A DNA stretch of 32,177 bases from JBDREA01 sp043820265 (GTDB lineage: Archaea; Altiarchaeota; Altiarchaeia; IMC4; JBDREA01). A program made the translations under genes and the position numbers. A model generated the notes under the pieces. The model did not search any database. It was given only the letters and a program-made list of their open reading frames with translations, and was not told where the DNA came from. Shown one piece after another: positions 24,316-31,997 of this stretch. The DNA is taken from assembly GCA_043820265.1 (NCBI GenBank), contig JBDREA010000015.1:1-32177 (forward strand), written 5' to 3'. Position 1 is the first letter of the stretch, and each line of letters starts with the position of its first letter.

Positions 24316-25175
24316 GCGTATGCGCCTTCAACGAGGGGAAAAACATCTCAAAACTTCTTGAGGCATTACTCAATCAGAAACTCGATAAAGCGAAGATAAA
24401 TGAGATAATTGTTTTGTCTTCCGGATCAACAGACCAAACAGACGAGATCGTGAAGGTTTATGAAAAAAAAGACGGAAGAATCAGGCTGGTATCTCAACCT
24501 ATGAAGGAGGGTAAAGCTTCGGCTGTGAACTTGTTCATCAAGGAGTCTAAATCAGACATACTCATTTTAGAAAGCGGGGATACAGTCCCAGACGAAAATA
24601 CCGTGGAAGAACTTGTCACACCTTTAATAGACGAGGAAGTCGCCATGGTTGGAGGCCATCCAGTCCCAACAAACCCAAAAAACTCATTCATCGGTTACTG
24701 TGTCTATTTGGTCTGGGAACTCCACCATCGCTTATCTCTCATCCATCCCAAGGCCGGAGAGATGGTGGCTTTCCGAAAAGTGATAAGACAGATTCCCAAG
24801 GAGACGACAACAGACGAGGCATGGATTGAATCCCTGGTCGTTGGACAGGGCTTCCAGCTTGCTTATGCGCCAAATGCTATCATCAAAATGCATGGTCCAG
24901 AAACAATAAGGGACCTTGTCAGGCAAAGGAGAAGAATATTTGTGGGTCATCTTCATCTAAGGGAGAAACGAGGATACGCCCCCCTAACTATGAGTACGGG
25001 ACACGTCCTAAAGGCGATTTCTTCCATTGCCTTGGAGAATCCGCTGAGGATACCTTACATCATGGGCGCGGTAGTCTTGGAGGCATATTCAAGGTTGGCA
25101 GCCCTCTGGCTCTTTCACGTGAAAGGATGCAACCCATACAACTGGGAAGTATGCGTGACAACAAAGAAGGTGTGA
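24288..25175 (+). CDS. Family 2 glycosyltransferase, membrane-associated
   Basis: 295 aa, GT-A fold. IGVCAFNEGKNI nucleotide-sugar loop (about 9-20), SSGSTDQTDEIV (about 45-56), and LESGDTVPDE (about 99-108) where the usual DxD is ESGD or SGD, a variant metal site. TTDEAWIESL and VRQRRRIFVGH (Q-x-R-R type) follow, as in processive GT2 enzymes. The C-terminal 60 residues have one or two hydrophobic helices, suggesting a membrane location. ATG 24288 lies inside the end of the epimerase gene, and the radical SAM gene starts 6 bp after the stop. The acceptor and sugar are unknown; surface glycan assembly is inferred. Confidence 0.9.
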   Translation: MVSGFEVSIGVCAFNEGKNISKLLEALLNQKLDKAKINEIIVLSSGSTDQTDEIVKVYEKKDGRIRLVSQPMKEGKASAVNLFIKESKSDILILESGDTVPDENTVEELVTPLIDEEVAMVGGHPVPTNPKNSFIGYCVYLVWELHHRLSLIHPKAGEMVAFRKVIRQIPKETTTDEAWIESLVVGQGFQLAYAPNAIIKMHGPETIRDLVRQRRRIFVGHLHLREKRGYAPLTMSTGHVLKAISSIALENPLRIPYIMGAVVLEAYSRLAALWLFHVKGCNPYNWEVCVTTKKV

Positions 25176-25181
25176 GAAAAC

Positions 25182-26270
25182 ATGCTTAAGTTAGCCTCAA
25201 AGATACCCTTCTACTGGGGTTTTCGTTACTTAGGCTTCCCCCGGATACTTCCAGTCAACCTGACGTTTTCTGTGACAGGACACTGTAACAGCAGATGTCA
25301 AACCTGTAAAATCTGGGAGATGCAAAAATCTCAAGGTGATGATTTGTCAGTCAACGAATATGAAAAAATATTTCAGAGCCTCGGCACAACGCCCTACTGG
25401 GTGACGCTCTCGGGGGGTGAACCGTTTCTAAGAAAGGATTTGGATAAAATTTGTGCTATCCTTGCGAAGATTTGCCGTCCGAGCATCATTAACATTCCGA
25501 CTAACGGTCTTCTATCCGCTGTAATCCCAAATAAAGTAGAGGAGATACTTGATTCAGTAGGATCGAAGACGAAACTCGTCATCAATTTGTCGCTTGATGG
25601 CATAGGAGAGAAACACGACGAAATCAGAGGGGTTAAAGGCAACTTTGAAAAATCGATCGAAACCTACAACGAACTGAGAAAAATAAAAAATCTGCAATTC
25701 ACATTGGGGGTGCACACAGTCATATCGAAATTCAACGTCACAGAAATCCCAGAAATCTACAATTATGTGGAAGACAGCCTCAAACCAGACCAATACATCA
25801 CAGAGATTGCTGAGCAGCGAGTTGAGCTAGGAACCCTCGATGAAAATTTGAGCCCCAGCATCAACGATTATACCAAAGCCGTCGACTTCCTTTGCTCTAA
25901 AATCAAAAAGAAAAAATTCACTGGATTGGCGAAGGTGACGGAAGCCTTCCGCTTAGAGTACTATGAAATGGTCAAGTGGATGCTCAGAGAGCAACGCAGA
26001 CCTATACCCTGCTATGCAGGTTTCGCCAGCGGCCAAGTCAGTTCAGATGGGGAGGTATGGGGTTGTTGCATTAAAGCGGAGTCGATGGGTAATCTCCGGG
26101 AAGCGGACTACGACTTTAAAAAAATCTGGTTCTCCAAAAAAGGCAACGAAATCCGAAGTCACGTACGCCACGACGGCTGCTTTTGTCCGCTGGCAAACGC
26201 ATCCTACACGAATATGCTGCTTCACCCGCCGACACTCGCCAAGGTGAGTTGGAGGTTTTTAGTAGGCTAA
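25182..26270 (+). CDS. Radical SAM protein with SPASM-like C-terminal cysteines
   Basis: 362 aa. The CNSRCQTC motif (C35, C39, C42) binds the radical SAM 4Fe-4S cluster; SGGEPFLRKD follows near residue 77, and NLSLDGIGEKHDEIRG is typical of the MoaA/PqqE-like barrel. The C-terminal region has CYAGFASGQVSSDGEVWGCC and, after GNL, DGCFCP, a SPASM-like set for auxiliary clusters. Substrate unknown; SPASM proteins act on peptides, sugars or lipids. It sits between a GT2 and a methyltransferase with gaps of 6 and 2 bp, so modification of a glycan or its lipid carrier is as plausible as a peptide substrate. Confidence 0.92.
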   Translation: MLKLASKIPFYWGFRYLGFPRILPVNLTFSVTGHCNSRCQTCKIWEMQKSQGDDLSVNEYEKIFQSLGTTPYWVTLSGGEPFLRKDLDKICAILAKICRPSIINIPTNGLLSAVIPNKVEEILDSVGSKTKLVINLSLDGIGEKHDEIRGVKGNFEKSIETYNELRKIKNLQFTLGVHTVISKFNVTEIPEIYNYVEDSLKPDQYITEIAEQRVELGTLDENLSPSINDYTKAVDFLCSKIKKKKFTGLAKVTEAFRLEYYEMVKWMLREQRRPIPCYAGFASGQVSSDGEVWGCCIKAESMGNLREADYDFKKIWFSKKGNEIRSHVRHDGCFCPLANASYTNMLLHPPTLAKVSWRFLVG

Positions 26271-26272
26271 TC

Positions 26273-27196
26273 ATGGACCGAGTGAATCTCATGCAGGAAT
26301 ACTTCTGCACTCTTGACGAAGGCATGGGCACAGCCTATGAAAGGTATGCATTGAACAGGTTCCTAAACGACTTGATCGAACGCTACAAAATCGAAAAGGT
26401 AGTGGAAGTTCCTGCCAACGGAGTCATGGGTGTCCCGGGTTTGAAAAGCATGATCTTTGCGATGGCAGGCTGCGAGGTGACGCTCGTAAATCCAAGCGAA
26501 GGGGCGATAGAGGACATGAAGACGCTTTGGGATGCCTTGGACTTGAAGGCAGACTTTGTTGTCGCAGACTACTATGACACAGGGCTTCCGGCAAACCACG
26601 CCGACCTGGTCTGGAACTTTTGCGTCTACGAACGCTTTGAGGATTCCGCTAAAGTCGTCGCCGAGATGGCGAGGATAAGTAAAAAATACGTATTGATCGA
26701 GATCCAAAACATCCTGAATTTCGGGATGCCGCTGCACAAAGCTTACCACAAATTGAGGGGAGAATCCTGGGATCACGGCACAGTCGAAAAGATGCGCTAT
26801 TCCGATGTCGTATCTGACATGGACAAAGCCAACTTGGACGCAATCGAAATCGGTGCGACAGACATGCCTCCTTGGCCGGATATTAATATCAGATTAAAGG
26901 ATGTCGGCAAAGATAGTTACGGGCTAGACAAAGACGACCCCGCCTGCCATCTGCGGCCCGCAGCAGTAACGAAGCCACTCGACCAAGTGATAGCAGGCTG
27001 GGAGAGGATAAAACAAAAACCCGAGCTACCGGATTGGATGACACTCCTAAAACTCTGGTACCTCCTAGTCGAAACTCCAATGCCCACAAAAATCAAACTC
27101 CTACTCGCACACCACCCATACGTCATCGGGAAAAAACGGGAAGAAAAAAAAGATGCCGGCCTACGTCTCAAAGACAAATTCCTACCAGGAAGATGA
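26273..27196 (+). CDS. SAM-dependent methyltransferase (class I, putative)
   Basis: 307 aa from ATG 26273, 2 bp after the radical SAM stop; an upstream in-frame start at 26183 would overlap that gene by 88 bp and is less likely. The Rossmann core shows VVEVPANGVMGVPGLKSM in place of the usual acidic E/DxGxGxG, then CEVTLVNPS as motif II, a VVADYYDTGLPANHADLVWN block (motif III-IV) and a helical C-terminal part with DMPPWPD. Motif I is unusual but the Gly pattern is kept. The methyl acceptor is unknown. Its stop is 44 nt inside the DUF362 gene, so it is coupled to it. Confidence 0.75.
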   Translation: MDRVNLMQEYFCTLDEGMGTAYERYALNRFLNDLIERYKIEKVVEVPANGVMGVPGLKSMIFAMAGCEVTLVNPSEGAIEDMKTLWDALDLKADFVVADYYDTGLPANHADLVWNFCVYERFEDSAKVVAEMARISKKYVLIEIQNILNFGMPLHKAYHKLRGESWDHGTVEKMRYSDVVSDMDKANLDAIEIGATDMPPWPDINIRLKDVGKDSYGLDKDDPACHLRPAAVTKPLDQVIAGWERIKQKPELPDWMTLLKLWYLLVETPMPTKIKLLLAHHPYVIGKKREEKKDAGLRLKDKFLPGR

Positions 27197-28289
27197 TCTA
27201 GTAATGGAACTGGAGAAAGCTCTCGATGAGCTTGGCTTCGTTTTTACTGGGAAGAAGACTGCTTTCCTTAAACCAAACATCGTCGTTCCCGCTAAACCTG
27301 ACTCTGTTGCGATCACTAATCCTGCTGTTGCGAAGGCTGTCATTGAGGTCCTCAGAAAAAACGGGATAGAAGACATCACAATCGGTGAAGGAGTCGGTGT
27401 AGGACAAAATGCAAAATTAGCCTTTCAGGAGAGCGGATATAAAAAGTTGGCCGAGGAGTTAGGTGTGAAGTTGGTTGATCTAGATTCCGAGGAGAGGACG
27501 AAAGTTGACTGGAAATTCGGGAAATTGAAGCTCCCAAAGATCGCACTCGAATCCGACCTTTACGTCAACCTCGCAAAGATGAAGACCCACGGCCAAAGCC
27601 AGGTGACGCTGGCGCTGAAAAACCAAAAGGGTCTGCTATTGCCACAGGACAAGAAAAACTTCCACGTCAAATGGGGGCTCCACGAACCTATCGCAGAATT
27701 AGCGAAGATTATAGCACCAGATATCAGTATCGTAGACGGCATCGAGGCAATGGAAGGGGAAGGTCCGATAAATGGAAAAAAGAAAAAAGCGGGAGTGCTA
27801 GTGATCGGAGACAATCTTGTGGAAGTAGATTCTGTATCCTCGCAGATAATGGAGATCTCACCCTATGAAGTAGACCACATCAAAGGAGCCGCCGAGCTGG
27901 GGCTCGGAAGCCTCCAACCTAAGGTGCTGGGTACGCCAGTCGACGCAGCAAAAACTACATTCATCCCCGCAAACCAGGAATTCGGCCACGTCCTCGGAAT
28001 CTACAGCTTCCGAAATCCCTACGCCTGCAGCATGTGCATCCAGAACTTTTCCGCTGCGATGAAGATGGCAGTGACCAATCCCAGGTATTGGTTGAAGGTT
28101 CCAAAGCTCGGCTACTACGCAGTGCTCGGAAGACTCAACCTCGTTCAGGGAAAAAAGACATGCATTCCAAACGTGAAAGGGAGAATGCTTTGCATGGGAC
28201 AATGCACAAAAGAACTCGCAGAAAAAAAAGGATTCACCCACGTACCCGGCTGCCCTCCTAAGCCAGAAGACATAATAAAGGCGATTTAA
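27153..28289 (+). CDS. DUF362 family iron-sulfur protein
   Basis: 378 aa. The DUF362 pattern is clear: LKPNIVVPAKPDSVAITNP (about 39-57), GEGVGVGQ, LPKIALESDLYVNLAKMKTH (about 129-148), VTLALKNQKGLLLP and a VDGIEAMEGEGP loop. The C-terminal quarter carries cysteines in place of a classical ferredoxin domain: CSMCIQNF, CMGQCTKE and HVPGCPPKPEDI, the last resembling the cysteine motif of NuoB-like subunits. Members are poorly characterised; redox or Fe-S chemistry is inferred. It overlaps the methyltransferase by 44 nt and closes the five-gene array, so it may supply electrons to the radical SAM enzyme. Confidence 0.85.
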   Translation: MPAYVSKTNSYQEDDLVMELEKALDELGFVFTGKKTAFLKPNIVVPAKPDSVAITNPAVAKAVIEVLRKNGIEDITIGEGVGVGQNAKLAFQESGYKKLAEELGVKLVDLDSEERTKVDWKFGKLKLPKIALESDLYVNLAKMKTHGQSQVTLALKNQKGLLLPQDKKNFHVKWGLHEPIAELAKIIAPDISIVDGIEAMEGEGPINGKKKKAGVLVIGDNLVEVDSVSSQIMEISPYEVDHIKGAAELGLGSLQPKVLGTPVDAAKTTFIPANQEFGHVLGIYSFRNPYACSMCIQNFSAAMKMAVTNPRYWLKVPKLGYYAVLGRLNLVQGKKTCIPNVKGRMLCMGQCTKELAEKKGFTHVPGCPPKPEDIIKAI

Positions 28290-28360
28290 GCCTGTTTTGC
28301 CATTCTACTATGATTTTTATGTTTTGCCTGCCGGATAAGTAATATAAGGGGGATTAATTC

Positions 28361-28579
28361 ATGAAGAAACTGAACTTCAACCAATACATATCTATCGGAT
28401 TGGCTGCTGTCTTTATCATCATTATCGCTCAGCTCATGTTTTTGCCGATTGCGGGAATGGATTTCATGGGGCTTTCAATCAATTCTCCAGGAGACGGTAT
28501 CGTATTGCTTTTCGCGATTTTGGGTGCATTTCTTCTGGTTCAGGCGTATTCCAGTAAAGAAACCAGGAATTCTCTTTGA
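28361..28579 (+). CDS. 72-aa small membrane protein
   Basis: Two membrane helices (about residues 10-32 and 45-64) joined by a loop with PIAGMDFMG and SPGDGI; a short basic N-terminus (MKKLNFNQ) and a polar C-terminus (SSKETRNSL). No family recognised. ATG 28361 is preceded by GGGGGA (28348-28353) at 7-8 nt, a rare clear ribosome binding site for this window. It lies between glycan genes and ends 6 bp from the convergent DPM1-like gene. Accessory or regulatory membrane roles are possible. Confidence 0.65.
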   Translation: MKKLNFNQYISIGLAAVFIIIIAQLMFLPIAGMDFMGLSINSPGDGIVLLFAILGAFLLVQAYSSKETRNSL

Positions 28580-28585
28580 TAAATG

Positions 28586-29293
28586 CTATTTTATCAGTGA
28601 CTCGACGTAGGCGATTATCTGTTTTGAGCCGATCTTTGATTTTCCCATCTGCCTTATACCGAAGGTATAGGGAACTTCTTCTATCTTCGTGAAAGGGGGA
28701 AGCACTTTGAGTAGGTCGAATAGGATCTTGTATCCTTTTTCGACGAATGCGCCTGGATTTGACCTGACGGCTTCACGTACAAATTCTAGGTCGGCTGCGA
28801 AAAAGCCGCTCATGATGTCTGAGCACGTGGGCCTATCACGGAATCTGAGCACCTGCTCTCCGAGTTTAACAGCGATTATCGACATCAACCGCCTTTTTAG
28901 CGCCCAATCAACAGCGACCCGGGTTCTCACAGCAACAACGATCTTCCGTCCTTCGCGGAGCTTTTTGACCAAAACCTTTATCCGCTCAGGTGGGTGCTGC
29001 AGGTCGCCGTCTAAGACAACGAAGAAGGGCGTATCTATCTTTCCGATGGCATCGAGAACGCTTGCAGTCAATCCGTGAACCGGTTTATCTGTTCGGTCGA
29101 TAAGAGACAACGAAGGATTGTTGCCCTCCATCTTTTTTATGATCTTTTGCGTGTCGTCGGTTGACCCGTCGTCTGCGATGACGACCTTGATCTTTGGGTA
29201 GAGATTAAAGAGGGTGGCAAGTAGTTCAGTGACGTTTTTTGCTTCGTTCAGTGTAGGGACAATAACTGTGACGTCTTCGTAGCCCACATTCAT
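28586..29293 (-). CDS. Polyprenyl-phosphate (dolichol-phosphate) glycosyltransferase, DPM1-like GT2
   Basis: 235 aa from ATG 29293. A TTG at 29302 is also in frame, but the TATA element is centred about 26-27 nt before the ATG, which favours the shorter form. Motifs: VTVIVPTLNEAKNV, DDGSTDDT (about 38-45), VLDGDLQHPPER (about 92-103, the DPM1 DxD motif) and CSDIMSGFFA (about 155-164). There is no C-terminal membrane anchor, as in compact DPM1 enzymes. Likely transfers mannose or another hexose from a nucleotide sugar to polyprenyl phosphate on the cytoplasmic face. Divergent from the epimerase at 29352. Confidence 0.93.
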   Translation of the reverse strand: MNVGYEDVTVIVPTLNEAKNVTELLATLFNLYPKIKVVIADDGSTDDTQKIIKKMEGNNPSLSLIDRTDKPVHGLTASVLDAIGKIDTPFFVVLDGDLQHPPERIKVLVKKLREGRKIVVAVRTRVAVDWALKRRLMSIIAVKLGEQVLRFRDRPTCSDIMSGFFAADLEFVREAVRSNPGAFVEKGYKILFDLLKVLPPFTKIEEVPYTFGIRQMGKSKIGSKQIIAYVESLIK

Positions 29294-29314
29294 GGGATTC
29301 AATTAGGAAGTGTG

Positions 29315-29328
29315 CTTTAATAACTTTT
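29315..29328. promoter_or_regulatory. Bidirectional TATA element, DPM1-like / epimerase
   Basis: CTTTAATAACTTTT lies between divergent starts. It is centred about 32 nt before ATG 29352 and about 26 nt before ATG 29293. It matches 13 of 14 bases of the element at 23341-23354. No Shine-Dalgarno sequence precedes either gene. Confidence 0.5.
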
Positions 29329-29351
29329 AATGGGAAAATAATCCCCTTACC

Positions 29352-30275
29352 ATGAAAGTTATGGTCACAGGGGGAGCAGGTTTCATCGGCTCAAACACAG
29401 TGGATTTATTCGTCAAAGAAGGATTTGATGTTTCAGTAGTTGATGACCTATCGACTGGCTATGAAGTTAACCTCAACGAAAAAGCTTCTTTTTACAAAGC
29501 GGATATCAGGAATAAAGACCTGGAGGAGGTGTTCAAGGCTGAAAGACCGGATTTTGTGGTGCATAAAGCAGCCCACATCCTTGTTCGGAAGTCGGTGAAG
29601 AATCCAGCATTCGATGCCGAAGTAAACGTTCTAGGCTCGCTGAACCTCTTGGATTTGTGCAGGAAGTATGATGTGAAAAAAATCATATATGCTTCGAGCG
29701 GCGGTGCCTGCTATGGCTCTCCCAAATATCTGCCGGCAGACGAAAAACACGAGATCAATCCTCTCAGCCCATATGGAATCTCAAAGCACACGGTAGAGCA
29801 CTATCTCTGGCTTTACGAAAAAGTGTATGGCTTGGATTATGTGACCCTTCGCTTGGGAAACGTGTACGGCCCCAGACAGGATCCAGCTTGCGAAGCGGGC
29901 GTTATTGCAATATTTCTTGGGAAATTCCTCGCAAAAGTTACGCCAAAGATAAACGGTGACGGCGAACAGACAAGAGATTACGTCTACGTCGAAGACGTCT
30001 GCGAAGCCAACCTGCTCTCAATCAAAAAGAGTACAACATCAAGGATTTTCAACATCGGGACAGGTGTGCCAACAAGCGTAAACGAGATAACGACACTTCT
30101 ACAGAAACTCATCCCCACCGATATTCAACCCACCCACGGCCCAGCCATCGCAGGCGAAGTGAGAGACATCCACCTCGACGTGTCATTGGCGAAAAAGGAA
30201 TTGGGCTGGAAGCCGAAAACCATACTCGAAGAAGGGATGAAAAAGACGGTAGAGTGGACGAAGGAAAATCAATGA
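29352..30275 (+). CDS. NAD-dependent UDP-sugar epimerase (UDP-glucose 4-epimerase-like)
   Basis: 307 aa extended SDR. GGAGFIGSN (7-15), DDLSTGYEVNL, HKAAHILVRKSVKNPAFDA, ASSGGACYGSP, PLSPYGISKHTVEHYL with the catalytic Tyr and Lys, LRLGNVYGPRQDPACEAGV and NGDGEQTRDYVYVEDV. The pattern is that of the archaeal/bacterial GalE-like branch with EAGV, though the usual HQAAQ is HKAAH. Probable reaction: UDP-Glc/UDP-Gal or the N-acetyl forms. ATG 29352 has a TATA element at leaderless distance. Its stop is 2 bp from the convergent ABCE1 stop. It is the third extended SDR in the window; their C-termini share an (I/V)EW-type ending. Confidence 0.92.
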   Translation: MKVMVTGGAGFIGSNTVDLFVKEGFDVSVVDDLSTGYEVNLNEKASFYKADIRNKDLEEVFKAERPDFVVHKAAHILVRKSVKNPAFDAEVNVLGSLNLLDLCRKYDVKKIIYASSGGACYGSPKYLPADEKHEINPLSPYGISKHTVEHYLWLYEKVYGLDYVTLRLGNVYGPRQDPACEAGVIAIFLGKFLAKVTPKINGDGEQTRDYVYVEDVCEANLLSIKKSTTSRIFNIGTGVPTSVNEITTLLQKLIPTDIQPTHGPAIAGEVRDIHLDVSLAKKELGWKPKTILEEGMKKTVEWTKENQ

Positions 30276-30277
30276 TC

Positions 30278-31996
30278 CTATTTCCCAGTATAATAGTATT
30301 CTCCTTTCTGTTTTTGTTCCCGGTCTTTTATTGAATCAGGTTTGTTCGCACGGGGCCTTCCAGTATCTGGGTCTCGCCTGAAGGTTGTATCCATCTGTAC
30401 AAGGAACTGATTCATTCCCTTGCGCAAATCGACTGGGCTGCCTGCTTTCCCGCTCTTTCCCGGTTCTCCCTCGAAGACCATCAATTTGTCTGAGAGATAG
30501 TCAATCAAAAGTATGTCGTGGTCTACTACGAGCAAGCTAGTCTTTTTTTCAGATACAAACCTCCTGAGATACTTTGCCAGGGCAAGGCGTTCTTCGACGT
30601 CTAGGTAAGCTGAAGGCTCGTCTAAAAGGTATACGTCGGCTTTTTTCGAAAGGCAGTCTGCGACGGCCACCCTCTGAAGCTCGCCTCCTGATAGTTCGCG
30701 GACGAAGCGGTCCATTAGGGGAGCCAATCTGAAGGTCTGGACAAGTTCGGCCTTTAATCCCAGTGTCGCCACCTTAGTCCTGCCTGGTTGAATGTATTGG
30801 GGCTTGTAGCTGACCTTGATTTTTTCAGTAAGTTTCGTGTTATCTGGCTCCTCCACGCCTGCAAGCAATTTGATGAACGTCGTCTTTCCGCTTGCATTGG
30901 GGCCGATCACCCCCTTAACCTCAGGCTGAACAAGGCTTCCAGCCGCCACTTCAAGATGAAAAGACCCATAGTCTTTCACAAGATCAGGATAAGATACGAC
31001 TTTACCTCTGGATTTGCCTGAGCTCGGGGGCGCAACGTGGAATTTTATCTCATCTCGGAAACGCATGTTTTCAGTTTTCAAAAAACCCCCAAGATACTCG
31101 TTTATTCCGACTCGAACACCCTTGATCGAAGAGACAATCCCATAGGCCCCTGGAACCCCAAAGAGCACATGTATATGGTCGCTCAGATAATCTGTGACGA
31201 CGAGGTCGTGTTCGACCACGAAAACAATCTTGTCTTTAAGGTTTCTGACGACTTGGGCGACATTCAACCTCTCCCGTACGTCCAGATAACTAGACGGTTC
31301 GTCCAGGAGATATATATCAGCGTCTTTTGAGAGAGCAGCGCAAATCGCCATTCTCTGAAGCTCGCCGCCTGAGAGCTCAGTCACCTTTTTTTCCAGAGCA
31401 TCCCCTAAATCCAACTTTAGGAAAAGTTCATCAAGGGTGCCGTTTTCGTCTCCCCTCCTAAGAACCCTGTCAGTTCGCCCCTTCACGTGTTTAGGTATTG
31501 CATCAACATACTGTGGCTTATAAGATGCCTTGACTTCGCCTCCAAAAAGTTTTTTGAAGTGCCCCTGAATCTCATGGCCCCGGAACCGATCAAGGATCTC
31601 TTGTTCGGTAACATCCCCCCCTCCTAGATTTGGAGTAATCTCACCTGATAAAATTTTTAGGATGGTAGTCTTTCCGATGCCATTTGCCCCGACTATACCA
31701 ACAACCCCCTGCCGCGGGGTAGGAAGATTGTAGAGCCGAAATCCATTTACCCCATATTGATGAACCGGCTCCCCCGCCTCTTCCGGCACGTTAACGATGA
31801 TAATGGCATCATAAGGGCACTTTTTCGGGCAAATCCCGCAGCCAGTGCACAGAGCCTCGGCTATCTCAGGTTTACCAATGTCTTCGTTAACGACAATGGT
31901 CTCTGAGCCGGTCCGAACCATGGGACAAATCCTCATACAAAGGAAATTGCAGTCCTTAGGCTTGCAGCGATCCTGGTCTAATACGGCAATTCTCAT
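30278..31996 (-). CDS. rli: Ribosome-recycling ATPase ABCE1 (RNase L inhibitor family)
   Basis: Splits ribosomal subunits after termination, using ATP and two Fe-S clusters. 572 aa, slightly short of the usual 590-600. The N-terminal domain has eight cysteines (C11, C16, C20, C24; C50, C53, C56, C60). NBD1: GANGIGKTT (103-111), LSGGELQR (208-215), IYLLDEPSSYLD (about 228-239). NBD2: GPNASGKTT (365-373), LSGGELQR (435-442), VYLLDEPSAYLD (about 455-466). All essential motifs are intact. The C-terminus ends in a polar, charged tail. Start ATG 31996 lies 1 bp after the upstream HAD gene's stop, so the two are one transcript. The stop is 2 bp from the convergent epimerase. Confidence 0.98.
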   Translation of the reverse strand: MRIAVLDQDRCKPKDCNFLCMRICPMVRTGSETIVVNEDIGKPEIAEALCTGCGICPKKCPYDAIIIVNVPEEAGEPVHQYGVNGFRLYNLPTPRQGVVGIVGANGIGKTTILKILSGEITPNLGGGDVTEQEILDRFRGHEIQGHFKKLFGGEVKASYKPQYVDAIPKHVKGRTDRVLRRGDENGTLDELFLKLDLGDALEKKVTELSGGELQRMAICAALSKDADIYLLDEPSSYLDVRERLNVAQVVRNLKDKIVFVVEHDLVVTDYLSDHIHVLFGVPGAYGIVSSIKGVRVGINEYLGGFLKTENMRFRDEIKFHVAPPSSGKSRGKVVSYPDLVKDYGSFHLEVAAGSLVQPEVKGVIGPNASGKTTFIKLLAGVEEPDNTKLTEKIKVSYKPQYIQPGRTKVATLGLKAELVQTFRLAPLMDRFVRELSGGELQRVAVADCLSKKADVYLLDEPSAYLDVEERLALAKYLRRFVSEKKTSLLVVDHDILLIDYLSDKLMVFEGEPGKSGKAGSPVDLRKGMNQFLVQMDTTFRRDPDTGRPRANKPDSIKDREQKQKGEYYYTGK

Positions 31997-31997
31997 C

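Noticed and set aside
26183..26272. 30-codon longer start for the methyltransferase
   Set aside because: It would overlap the radical SAM gene by 88 bp; ATG 26273 is 2 bp after that stop and fits the array spacing.
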